Below are positions 33,507 to 42,218 of a stretch of DNA of 64,000 bases, in pieces; the stretch's first letter is position 1; each line of letters opens with the position of its first letter. Source of the stretch: DAISKN01 sp963716925 (GTDB lineage Bacteria; Acidobacteriota; Vicinamibacteria; Marinacidobacterales; SMYC01). The position numbers and the translations under genes are program-made. The stretch spans positions 186,001 through 250,000 of the forward strand of contig CAVQUX010000010.1 in the NCBI GenBank assembly GCA_963716925.1, given 5' to 3'. Under the pieces are notes generated by a model. It saw only the letters and a list, made by a program, of their open reading frames with translations. It had not been told where the DNA came from and did not search any database.

Positions 33507-34588
33507 AGCTTCTCCGGCTCCTGGAGACGGCGCGCGAGGGCGTCGAGAAACACGGCTCCGCGGGCTCCATCGGTGGCGCGGTGATCCGCGGCGAGCGTCG
33601 CGCTCAGGACCGGACGGATGCCGATCATTCCGTTCTCCGCCCAGGGCTGTTCGACGATCTTTCCGAATCCCACGAGAGCGACCTGCGGGGGGTATATCAC
33701 TCCGTAGACCGTCTCGACTCCGAGGTCGCCCAGGTTGGTGACGGTCACGGTGGCGTCGCTGAGCTCGGAGCTTCGAAGCCTTCGGGCGCGGGCCCGGAGG
33801 ACGAGATCGCGAAGCGCCGCCATGAGCTCGGGGAGCGATTTCCGGTCCACGTGGTGAATCGCCGGGGTCACCAGGCCTCCCTTGCGGAGGGAGATGGCGA
33901 AGCCGACGTGGACCTCCTCTTTCTTCTGGAGAGCGTCCTCGACCCAGTAGCCGTTGAGCTCCGGGACTTCCCTCAGTCCGAGCGCCACGGCTTTCAGAAG
34001 GAGGACCGCGGGAAGGATCCGCTCTTCCAGCGGGAGCGCGGCGTTCTTCTCCGCGAGATACCCGAGCGCGCACTTCATGTCGATCCGGGTCTCGAGATAG
34101 TAATGAGGTATCTCGCGGTTCGAGCGGGCCATCGCCGCGGCGATGGCGAGCCTCATGCCTTCGGCGGGCTTTTCGCCCGGCGTGGAAGTCTTCTCCGGCC
34201 TGGTCTGCGCCGCCTTCTCCACGTCCTCGCGAGTGACCGCGCCCTCGGGCCCGGTTCCGCGAAGGGCGGCGATCTCGATGCCCCTTTCTTCGGCCAGCCG
34301 GCGGGCCGCGGGCGTTGCCCTCACCCGTTCGGGTGTCTCCGGGGAATGGGCGACGCCGCCGTCGATGCGCGCCAGGACCTCCCCCACGGGAACCTCTCGA
34401 CCGGGCTCGACGAGGATCTCCGTCACCACTCCGTCCTCGAACACCTCGATCTCGATGTCGCCCTTGTCGGTGGCCACCTCGGCGATGATGTCCCCACGCT
34501 TCACCCGGTCGCCGGGCTTCACCTTCCACTCGAGAAGCGTCCCCTCGCGCATGTCCGCCCCGAGGCTCGGCATCCGAAAGTCACCCAC
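33503..34588 (-). CDS. 2-oxo acid dehydrogenase E2, dihydrolipoyl acyltransferase
   Basis: E2 core of a 2-oxo acid dehydrogenase complex, 361 residues. The lipoyl domain carries its attachment lysine in ATDKGDIEIEVF near residue 42. A peripheral subunit-binding domain follows (ATPAARRLAEERGIEIAALR) and then the catalytic domain ending with DHRATDGARGAVFLDAL, which contains the active-site HxxxDG. I chose the GTG at 34588 because it yields the family-like opening GDFRMPSLGADM; it overlaps the E1 beta stop by 8 bp. The ATG at 34573 is possible. The acyl group is likely acetyl or a related short chain; no E3 gene follows. Confidence 0.9.
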   Translation of the reverse strand: MGDFRMPSLGADMREGTLLEWKVKPGDRVKRGDIIAEVATDKGDIEIEVFEDGVVTEILVEPGREVPVGEVLARIDGGVAHSPETPERVRATPAARRLAEERGIEIAALRGTGPEGAVTREDVEKAAQTRPEKTSTPGEKPAEGMRLAIAAAMARSNREIPHYYLETRIDMKCALGYLAEKNAALPLEERILPAVLLLKAVALGLREVPELNGYWVEDALQKKEEVHVGFAISLRKGGLVTPAIHHVDRKSLPELMAALRDLVLRARARRLRSSELSDATVTVTNLGDLGVETVYGVIYPPQVALVGFGKIVEQPWAENGMIGIRPVLSATLAADHRATDGARGAVFLDALARRLQEPEKL

Positions 34589-35564
34589 GGCGCACCATCT
34601 CCCGGGCTTTCGCCACCACCGTTTCCTTCTGAGGGAGCGCGGCATCCTCGAGATGCTTCGCATAAGGCATGGGAACCTCGACGGAGCAGACGCGCTCGAC
34701 CGGACCGTCGAGGTCGAAGAACGCCTTCTCCATGATCCGGGCGGATATCTCGGCGGAGATTCCTCCGGAGCGCCAGCCCTCGTCCACCACCAGCGCCCGG
34801 TGAGTGCGCGCGATGGAGTCGAGAAACGTCTCGTCGTCGAGGGGACGAAGCGTGCGGAGATCGATGACCTCCGCCTCGATTCCCCCGCGCGCGAGATCCT
34901 CCGCCGCCTCGAGGGCTTTGTAGAGGCTCGCGCTATAGGTGATGATCGTCAAGTCCTTCCCCGAACGGCGCACTTCCGCGCGATCGATCGCAACCTGCCC
35001 CGCGCCCTCCGGAAGCTCTCCTTTGAGGTTATACAAGGCGGAGTGCTCGAAGATGAGAACCGGGTCCGGGTCCTCGAGCGCCGCCGGAAGCATCCCGCGC
35101 GCGTCCGCGAGAGTCGCCGGCGAGAGCACCTTGATGCCCGGGATATGCGCGTACCACCCCTCGAGGCTGTGCGAGTGCTGTGCGGCGAGCTGCTTTCCTC
35201 CCCCGGTCGCCATACGAATGACCAGAGGCACGTTGAACTGGCCCCCCGACATATGAAGGTACGTCGCCGCGGTGTTCAGGATCTGATCCGCGGCAAGTAG
35301 GCTGAAGTTCACCGTCATGATCTCGACGATGGGACGCATCCCGCCGAGGGCCGCTCCGATTCCCGCGCCGACGAAAACCGACTCCGACAGCGGAGTATCG
35401 CGGATCCTCTCGGGTCCGAACTCTTCGAGGAGACCCTTCGACACGGCGAAGCACCCGCCGTAGGCCCCGACGTCCTCCCCCATCAGAAAGACGCGCGGGT
35501 CCCGAAGGAGCGCCTCGCGAATCGCTTCACGAACCGCCTCGCGATAGGTGATGGTGCGGCTCAC
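34581..35564 (-). CDS. 2-oxo acid dehydrogenase E1 component, beta subunit
   Basis: Beta subunit of a heterotetrameric E1, 327 residues, the normal length. ITYREAVREAIREALLRDP, MGEDVGAYGGCFAVSKGLLE and RIRDTPLSESVFVGAGIG are the conserved N-terminal parts, with the FNVPLVIRMATGGG and QHSHSLEGWYAHIPG loops at the cofactor site. The C-terminal transketolase domain has TYSASLYKALEAAEDLA. The start is GTG at 35564, overlapping the E1 alpha stop as GTGA, with GGAG 6 bases upstream. The pattern fits pyruvate or acetoin dehydrogenases more than branched-chain enzymes. Confidence 0.92.
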   Translation of the reverse strand: MSRTITYREAVREAIREALLRDPRVFLMGEDVGAYGGCFAVSKGLLEEFGPERIRDTPLSESVFVGAGIGAALGGMRPIVEIMTVNFSLLAADQILNTAATYLHMSGGQFNVPLVIRMATGGGKQLAAQHSHSLEGWYAHIPGIKVLSPATLADARGMLPAALEDPDPVLIFEHSALYNLKGELPEGAGQVAIDRAEVRRSGKDLTIITYSASLYKALEAAEDLARGGIEAEVIDLRTLRPLDDETFLDSIARTHRALVVDEGWRSGGISAEISARIMEKAFFDLDGPVERVCSVEVPMPYAKHLEDAALPQKETVVAKAREMVRRG

Positions 35565-36535
35565 CGGAGGCTCCTCTCGCTCTGGACGAACCGGGTCAGG
35601 TCCTCGACCGGCTCGAGCGCTCCCGCCTCGGCGAACTCCACGGCATCGGCGATCTCCCTCGCCGCCTCGTCGTCGATCCGGCGCCGATCGGCGTCCTCCA
35701 GGAGCCCGCGCTCCGAGAGGATCCGGGCGAGGCCTTCGATGGGATCCCGCTTCTTCCACTTCTCGACTTCCTCCTTGGTCCGGTAGAGCTCGGGGTCGAA
35801 CATCGAGTGGGCGCGAAAGCGGTAGGTTCGAAGCTCCAGGAAGTAAGGCATCCCCGTCTCTCGCACGCTCGCGGCGGCGGCGCGGGCCGCCTCCTCCACC
35901 TGCAGGACATCCATGCCATCGACCGCGGCGGCTGGGATGCCGTAGCTCGCCGCTTTCGAGACCAGGTCCAGAACGGATTCCGATCGCGAAAGCGCCGTCC
36001 CCATGGCATAGAGGTTGTTCTCGCAGGCAAAGAGCACGGGAAGCTGCCAGAGCGCCGAGAGGTTCATGGACTCGTGGAACTCGCCTTCGGCGACGGCGCC
36101 CTCGCCGAAGAAGCAGCAGGTGACGTTCTTCCGCTTCTGCATCCGGTCCGCGAGCGCGAGCCCGACGGCGATCGGAAGCCCTCCGCCCACGATGGCGTTG
36201 CCCCCGTAGAAGCGCGCGGCTCGATCGAAAAGGTGCATCGAGCCTCCGCGCCCGCGGCTGCATCCCTCCTGCTTTCCGTACATCTCCGCCAGGATCGCGC
36301 GCGCGGAGATTCCCCGGGCGAGCGCGTGGCCGTGCTCGCGGTACGTCGAGACCACGGCGTCTTCCGGACCTATCGAGGGAAGGACCCCGACGGCGACCGC
36401 TTCCTCGCCGATGCAGAGGTGCAGGAATCCGCGGATCTTCATGGCGCCGTAGAGCTCCGCGGACTTCTCCTCGAACCTCCGGATGCGGATCATCTCCCTC
36501 AAGAGATGCTGGCCGTGGGCTCGGTCGAGGCTCAC
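35561..36535 (-). CDS. 2-oxo acid dehydrogenase E1 component, alpha subunit
   Basis: Alpha subunit of the thiamine-diphosphate-dependent E1, 324 residues. The cofactor motif is GEGAVAEGEFHESMNLSALW followed by LPVLFACENN, which matches the GDGxxNQG-type ThDP fold. YREHGHALARGI and GGSMHLFD are other conserved parts. The start is GTG at 36535, overlapping the acetyl-CoA synthetase stop as GTGA; the frame continues open upstream as a shadow. Length and motifs are close to pyruvate or acetoin dehydrogenase E1 alpha. Likely works with the E1 beta and E2 directly downstream. Confidence 0.92.
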   Translation of the reverse strand: MSLDRAHGQHLLREMIRIRRFEEKSAELYGAMKIRGFLHLCIGEEAVAVGVLPSIGPEDAVVSTYREHGHALARGISARAILAEMYGKQEGCSRGRGGSMHLFDRAARFYGGNAIVGGGLPIAVGLALADRMQKRKNVTCCFFGEGAVAEGEFHESMNLSALWQLPVLFACENNLYAMGTALSRSESVLDLVSKAASYGIPAAAVDGMDVLQVEEAARAAAASVRETGMPYFLELRTYRFRAHSMFDPELYRTKEEVEKWKKRDPIEGLARILSERGLLEDADRRRIDDEAAREIADAVEFAEAGALEPVEDLTRFVQSERSLR

Positions 36536-38283
36536 CGTTCCGCTCCCAGAAGCGTCGAGGTGTCGCCCTCCTCGAGTCCCAGCTCCCTTGCCTTCAAGAG
36601 CCGCCTCATGATCTTGCCGCTCCTCGTCTTCGGGAGGTCGGGAACGAAATCGATCTCCTTCGGCGCGACGGCGGAGCCGAGCTTTTTCCGTGCGAATCCG
36701 AGGATGTCGAGCCGGACCTCCTCCGTCGGCGCCGCCGTCGGCTTCAATACCACGAACGCCTTCACCAGCTGCCCGATGGTCGGGTCGGGCTTCCCGATGA
36801 CGCCGGCCTCCGCCACCTGAGGATGCTCCATGAGAGCGCTCTCGACCTCGAACGGACCCACCATGTGACCCGAGGTCTTGATGATGTCGTCGGCGCGGCC
36901 CACGAAGTGGAAGTAGCCCTCCTCGTCCTTCATCGCCAGGTCTCCCGTGAGGTACCAGCCGTCGCGGAAGCACTTTCGGTACCGCGCCTCCTCGTGGAGA
37001 TAGCCGCGGAACATCGAGGGCCAGCCGGCGCGGATGGCGAGATCCCCGGCGACTCCGGGAGCAGCGAGCTCGAGGCTCTGCTCGTCCCCTTGCACGATAG
37101 CGGCCTCGATTCCCGGGAGCGGTTTTCCCATGGAGCCGGGCACGATGTCCATCGCCGCGTAGTTCGCGATCAGGATCCCTCCGGTCTCCGTCTGCCACCA
37201 GTTGTCATGAATGGGAAGGCCGAGCGCGCGTTCGCCCCAGAGGACCGCCTCCGGGTTCAGCGGCTCTCCGACGCTCGCGACGAACCGGAGCGAGCCGAGA
37301 TCGTGCTCCTCCTTCGGGCTTCCCCCGAAGCGCATCAGCATCCGGATGGCGGTCGGGGCGGTATACCACACGGTGATCTTCTGCTCTTCGAGGATCTCGT
37401 ACCACCGCCGCGCATCGAACTCGCCCTCGTCCACGATGGCAGTCACTCCCATGAGGAGCGGGGCGATGATGCCGTAGGAAGTCCCCGTGACCCAACCCGG
37501 GTCGGCGGTGCACCAGTAGATGTCGTCCGCGTGGACGTCGAGAGCGTACTTCGCCGTCACCCAGTGGGTCACGACGGCCTCGTGCACGTGGATCGCCCCT
37601 TTGGGCATCCCCGTCGTGCCGCTGGTGAAGTGGATGAGGGCCATGTCTTCCGGATCGGTGTCGGGGATGACGAAAGCCTCGGAGCTTCGCGCCATCTCTT
37701 CCGGGAGCGAGAGGGCCTCGTCGCCCAGACGTTCGGAGTCGATGAGAAGCACGTGGGCGAGCGAGCCGAGGCGCGTCCGAATGGGGCGGATCTTCTTTTC
37801 GTACAACTGCCGGTCGGTCACCAGGACCCGCGCATCACCTCGGGAAAGCCTCTGGAAGACGGGCTCGGGACCGAACGCGGAGAACAGGGGACAGAAAACG
37901 CTCCTGTTCTTCAAGGTTCCGAGAGCGCTCACGTAGAGCTCCGGGACACGCCCGCTCAAAGCGAAGACCCGCTCCCCGGCTTCGACCCCGAGCCGACGGA
38001 GGAGGTTCGCGAACCGATTCGTCTCCCGGCTCAGGTCCGCGAACGTCTTGTCTTCGATGGTGCCGTCGAGCCGGAGGAAGCGGAGCGCGACACGGTGGCC
38101 GGAGCCGCCATCGACGTGACGGTCCACTGTCTCGTAAGCGATGTTGAGCCCCCGCCCTCCGGGAAGACCCGAAAGCTCCCTCCTGGCATCGTCCCAGGAA
38201 AAGTTCTCCCGCGTGGCCTCGTAGTCCGCGAGATTCGCTCTCACTCGCAGCTTCGACGGTTCCTTGCGTATCCTCGAGGTCAT
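36532..38283 (-). CDS. acsA: Acetyl-CoA synthetase (AMP-forming)
   Basis: Converts acetate (or a similar short acid), ATP and CoA to acetyl-CoA, AMP and pyrophosphate. 583 residues. The P-loop is HFTSGTTGMPKGAIHVHEAV, WWQTETGG is the adenylate/acyl pocket motif, GWYLTGDLAMKDEEGYF the hinge, and PKTRSGKIMRR carries the lysine that is commonly acetylated for control. The length fits the shorter AcsA of Bacillus type rather than the 650-residue Acs. It is the first gene of the minus-strand run acsA-E1a-E1b-E2-ACP-ligase, joined by 4-8 bp overlaps through the ACP gene. The 129-bp gap to pepP should hold the promoter. Confidence 0.92.
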   Translation of the reverse strand: MTSRIRKEPSKLRVRANLADYEATRENFSWDDARRELSGLPGGRGLNIAYETVDRHVDGGSGHRVALRFLRLDGTIEDKTFADLSRETNRFANLLRRLGVEAGERVFALSGRVPELYVSALGTLKNRSVFCPLFSAFGPEPVFQRLSRGDARVLVTDRQLYEKKIRPIRTRLGSLAHVLLIDSERLGDEALSLPEEMARSSEAFVIPDTDPEDMALIHFTSGTTGMPKGAIHVHEAVVTHWVTAKYALDVHADDIYWCTADPGWVTGTSYGIIAPLLMGVTAIVDEGEFDARRWYEILEEQKITVWYTAPTAIRMLMRFGGSPKEEHDLGSLRFVASVGEPLNPEAVLWGERALGLPIHDNWWQTETGGILIANYAAMDIVPGSMGKPLPGIEAAIVQGDEQSLELAAPGVAGDLAIRAGWPSMFRGYLHEEARYRKCFRDGWYLTGDLAMKDEEGYFHFVGRADDIIKTSGHMVGPFEVESALMEHPQVAEAGVIGKPDPTIGQLVKAFVVLKPTAAPTEEVRLDILGFARKKLGSAVAPKEIDFVPDLPKTRSGKIMRRLLKARELGLEEGDTSTLLGAER

Positions 38284-38412
38284 CGGTAACTCGAGGGTCC
38301 AAGAACCGTGCCACGGGAGGGTGCTTTGTTCTCATGAGGATACAAGTCCACCCCGGGCCCCATTGGGTGAAATGCCTCACCCCCTCACCCGGAGCTCGCT
38401 ATCGCCGCCACG

Positions 38413-39797
38413 TCATCCGATTATCGCCCCGGCCACCGCGACGCGCGGCCCACGGACCCCGTTCTTGCTCCCGTTGCAGAGCGCTTCGACGTCCCGGATC
38501 TCCTTGGGCGCCGCCGTGGTGAGGACTCTCGATCCCCCTCGGGTGACGAGGACATCGTCCTCGATGCGGATTCCGATGCCGCGGTACTTCTTCGGGACTC
38601 TCCGATCGTTGGCGCCGAAGTAGAGCCCGGGCTCGATGGTCAGCACCATTCCCGGACGCAGCCGCCGCGGCTTGCCGCGGGAGTCGAGATAACCTCCGGC
38701 GTCGTGCACGTCCATGCCGAGCCAGTGGCTCGTGCCGTGCATGAACCAGCGCCGATAGGTCTCCTTCTTGACGTGGACTTCCGCCTTACCTTTCAGGATT
38801 CCCAGATCGATCAGGCCGCGGACGATCGCGCGGACCGCGGCGCGGTGGGGAGCGTTCCAGGCCTTCCCCGGACCGACGGCCCGGATCGCGGCTTTCTGGG
38901 CGCGCAGGACGACGCCGTAGACCTCCGCCTGGTGCGCGGTAAACGATCCCGAGACCGGAAAGCAGCGGGTGATGTCCGCGGTGTAGTAGTCCGCCTCGGC
39001 GCCCGCGTCGAGGAGCACCACGTCTCCGCGGCGCATCCTGCGTGAGTTCGACACGTAGTGGAGGATGCAGGCGTTCTTTCCGCTGGCGACGATGGAGTCG
39101 TACCCGTTGCGCTTCGATCCCCGCCGGCGGAACTCCGCCTCGAGCTCCGCCTGGAGCTCGTACTCCATCAGCCCGGGGGCGGCTTCGATCATCGCCCGGC
39201 AGTGGCCCGCGGCGGCAATCGATGGCCGCCTTCTCCAGCGCCACGATCTCGTGGCGATCCTTGATCAGTCTCGCCTCGGCGATCGCGGGCCGCGGGTCCT
39301 CGATCGGAGGGTGAGCGGCGGGGTTGCCGCGATACTTCTGGATCGCGATCCTCTCGAAAACGGTGCGAGAGCGACCGGTCCAGGATCTCGTCGTCGCCGA
39401 GCCGATGAAAGAGGCGCATCCCGTCGCGAAGGAGCTCCTCCACCCGGAGGTAGAGATCGGAGACGGGCCGGGCTTCGTCCACCCCGAGCTTGCGTCGAGC
39501 GCCCGCGGGACCGAGTCGCGGGCCGTCCCAGACTTCGCGCATCGGATCGCGGGGCCGGACGAAGAGAATCGCGCGGTGCTTTCCCCGGCCGAGCCGGTGA
39601 GCGGCGAGGAACGCCTCGGGCTCGTCGAGCCCCGTCAGGTAGTAGAAGTCGCTATCGGGGCGGAACGAATGGAACACGTCGCCGTTTCGAATCCGGAGCT
39701 TCGCCGTCGGCAGAAGCAGGAGCCCGTCGCCGAGGCTATCGAGAAGTCTCTGTCGCCGCTCTCGGAAGAGTTCCTTCGGAAATCGCATCCCGGTCAT
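38413..39797 (-). pseudogene. pepP: X-Pro aminopeptidase (M24B), interrupted by two +1 frameshifts
   Basis: Metallopeptidase removing N-terminal residues before proline, about 460 residues when the frame is repaired. The N-terminal domain (39797 to about 39363: RRQRLLDSLGDGLLLLPTAK, DSDFYYLTGLDEPEAFLAA) changes frame near 39363 to read FERIAIQKYRGNPAAH and ARLIKDRHEIVALEKAAI. It changes again near 39216 (an extra T in ATCGATT) to enter the pita-bread catalytic domain. Metal ligands there include LDAGAEADYYTADITR, HGTSHWLGMDVHD, TIEPGLYF and the final glutamate in IRIEDDVLV. Every conserved piece is present, so the breaks look like single-base insertions in the sequence rather than decay. Confidence 0.82.
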
Positions 39798-39815
39798 TCT
39801 AATCGGTCGAGAGGA

Positions 39816-41018
39816 CTACTGGCGAAGCTCGAATCGAAGGCGGTCGAGGACGACTCTGCCGTCGTTCACCACCAGCAGCACGTCCTCGAGAGCCGCGAGA
39901 CTCGTGAGCGGGTTTCCTTCGACCGCCACCAGGTCGGCCTCGAGCCCGGGGGCAATCGCGCCCGTTCTGCCGGAGATACCGAGGAGCGCCGCCCCGTTCG
40001 AGGTCGCCGCTCGCAAGGCCTGAAGGGGCGAGAAGCCGCATTCCGCGAGCGCCTGGATCTCGTGCTGGATCCGGATGGTGTTGGCGGCGTCGAACCCGGT
40101 GTCGGTCCCCGTGGCCACGACCACACCGAGCGCGCGAGCCCGGCGAACGACCTCCTGAACTCGCGGCAGCATGTGGCGGCCCCGCACCTGAAGGAAGGGA
40201 TGGTCGTAATTCCCGCCGGGCTCTGTGAGGTCGCGCACCACCGACATCGTGGGAACGAGAACGGTACCGAGCTCGCGCATCCGGGAGAGCGTGGCCTCGC
40301 TCAGGTAGGTGCCGTGCTCGACGCTGCGGACGCCGGCTTCCACCGCCGCGAGAGCTCCCTCGTCGCCGTGCGCGTGGGCCGCGACTCCGACGCCCGCGCG
40401 GCCCGCTTCGTCGACGACGGCTTCGAGCTCGGCGCGGCTCATCAACTGCTCTCTAGGATCGGTGTCGGGCCTTCCCGCCCGGGCCGTTGCCGTCGTTTTG
40501 ATCCAGTCGACGCCCCGCGAGAGGTTCTTCGCCGTGACCCGGCGATAGGCATCGGGCCCGTGAATCCCCTCCTTCAAGTCCGCGAGATCGGGCGAGTCGA
40601 GAAAGAACGCCTCGGGCGGCTCGTCGCTCGCGCTCCGCGAAGGGCCGGGGCCGACGTGATACCCGGCGGCGAAGATCTCCGGGGCCTCGATGGCCCCGCG
40701 GCGCCGCAGCTCGCGGAGGCCGACGTCCTTGTAGTGCTCGACCCCCAGCACACGGAGCGTCGTGATCCCGGAGCGGAGGGCGCGGAGCGCCTCCTCGCTC
40801 GTCGACACGTGGCTATGGACGTCGATGAATCCGGGAACGAGAGTGCGCCCGCGGAGATCGAGGACTTCCGCGTCCGCGGGAACCGCCGCGTCCGCCGAGA
40901 TATCGGTGATGAGCCCGTCGCGAACGAGGACGGTGACGTCCTCGAGGAGGGCGCCGGAGGCGAAGTCCACCACGTCGGCGTGAACCAGCGCGAGGGAGAC
41001 CGCGGCCGCGAGCAACAT
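39816..41018 (-). CDS. Amidohydrolase, imidazolonepropionase/prolidase-like
   Basis: TIM-barrel metal-dependent amidohydrolase, 400 residues. Metal ligands are in FIDVHSHVS, a lysine in GVDWIKTTATA, histidines in AAHAHGDEG and VEHGTYL, and the aspartate in ATGTDTGF, so a two-metal site is likely. The order matches enzymes of the Xaa-Pro dipeptidase and imidazolonepropionase-related branch. The N-terminus MLLAAAVSLALVHADVV is hydrophobic but is more likely the first beta strand than a signal peptide. The start ATG at 41018 lies just after the probable end of the amine oxidase gene, and the gene is 18 bp upstream of pepP, suggesting joint use in breaking down prolyl or acylated peptides. The frame is intact. 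Confidence 0.83.
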   Translation of the reverse strand: MLLAAAVSLALVHADVVDFASGALLEDVTVLVRDGLITDISADAAVPADAEVLDLRGRTLVPGFIDVHSHVSTSEEALRALRSGITTLRVLGVEHYKDVGLRELRRRGAIEAPEIFAAGYHVGPGPSRSASDEPPEAFFLDSPDLADLKEGIHGPDAYRRVTAKNLSRGVDWIKTTATARAGRPDTDPREQLMSRAELEAVVDEAGRAGVGVAAHAHGDEGALAAVEAGVRSVEHGTYLSEATLSRMRELGTVLVPTMSVVRDLTEPGGNYDHPFLQVRGRHMLPRVQEVVRRARALGVVVATGTDTGFDAANTIRIQHEIQALAECGFSPLQALRAATSNGAALLGISGRTGAIAPGLEADLVAVEGNPLTSLAALEDVLLVVNDGRVVLDRLRFELRQ

Positions 41019-41019
41019 C

Positions 41020-42178
41020 TCGAGATCACGTTGTACTCGCCGGCCGAAGGCCGCGAGAAGCGCTCGATGGCGTAGGGCGCGAGATCCACGCTCTTCGCCC
41101 GGCCCTCGGTCAGGAGCTCCGCCATCACCAGGCCCGACCGCGGGCGCGTGCTGCATTCCGTGGCCCGAGAATCCGTTGGCGCAGAAGAAATTATCGACCC
41201 CGGGCACGCGCTCCGAGGATGGCGTTGTGGTCGGGAGAGACTTCGTAGAGCCCGGCGACTCCCGTCGCCACCTCGGCCTCCTCGAGCCGCGGAATCCGGG
41301 CGATGGCATGCTCGCTCACGGTCGCGAGAAAGTCCCAGTCCACCTGCTGGTGGAAGCCGGGAGGCTCGTTCGGATCCGATTCGCCCACCAGCATCCCCCC
41401 GCTCTCCTTGTGCATGTAGACGCCGGTTCCCCAATCGATGAGTAGAGGAAAATCGTCTGGAATCCACTCGAGGGGCTTGGTGATGAAGTACTGACGCCGA
41501 ACCGGCTCGACGGGGACGTCGATTCCCGCATAGCCCGCGACGACTTTCGCCCAGGGTCCGGCGGCGTTCACCACTCTCCCCGCTTCGAAGCGCTCCCCGC
41601 CCGCCGTCAGCGAAACCACGCGACCCGCGGCGACCTCCATCGAGGTCACTTCGCACGGCTTCAGAAACGTCGCCCCCAGCCGCCGCGCTCGCGCGCGCGT
41701 AGCCCTGCACGATGGCGTGGGGGTTCGCGATACCATCCTCGTGGCAGAACGTGGCGCCGACGAGGTCGTCGATGCGGAGCTCGGCCACGATGCCGCGGGC
41801 CTGCTCCGGCGAGATCACTTCGACCGGAACTCCGAGGGCCCTCTGCTTGTCCGCGTTTCTCCGGAACGTCTCGAGGTGCTGCTCCGTCGTCAGCACGAAG
41901 AGGTATCCGTTCTGCTTGAAATCGACGGGCTGCTCGAGCTCCTGCTCGAAGCGCTTGAGAGCGGCGATGCTGATGCGGGACATCTCCACGTTCGCCGCTG
42001 TCGAGAACTGGAGACGGACGCCGCCGGCGCATTTTCCCGTCGACCCGGTCCCGAGCTCTTCCTCGCGCTCGAAGACGACGATTCCCGAGACCCCGCGCGC
42101 CGCGAGGTGGTAGGCGATGGAGGCGCCGATGATGCCTCCGCCGACGATGGCGACTTCCGCGCTCTTCTTCACGGGCAT
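41020..42178 (-). pseudogene. FAD-dependent amine oxidase (sarcosine/dimethylglycine oxidase-like), frameshifted
   Basis: DAO-family flavoenzyme of about 380 residues, oxidising a secondary or tertiary amine such as sarcosine. FAD-binding VAIVGGGIIGASIAYHLAAR starts 9 residues after the ATG at 42178, and GTGSTGKCAGGVRLQFS follows. The frame shifts by +1 near 41692 (RRLGATFLKP continues), near 41214 (RVPGVDNFFCANGFSGHGM) and near 41136 (GLVMAELLTEGR). A fourth +1 near 41022 would restore a stop right after EYNVI. GFSGHGM is the conserved FAD motif near the C-terminus. All pieces are in order; sequence error is more likely than decay. It heads a minus-strand run with the amidohydrolase and pepP. 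Confidence 0.82.
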
Positions 42179-42218
42179 CGATGGCAAGATACCACGCGGG
42201 GTTCTAGAATTGCGCGCC

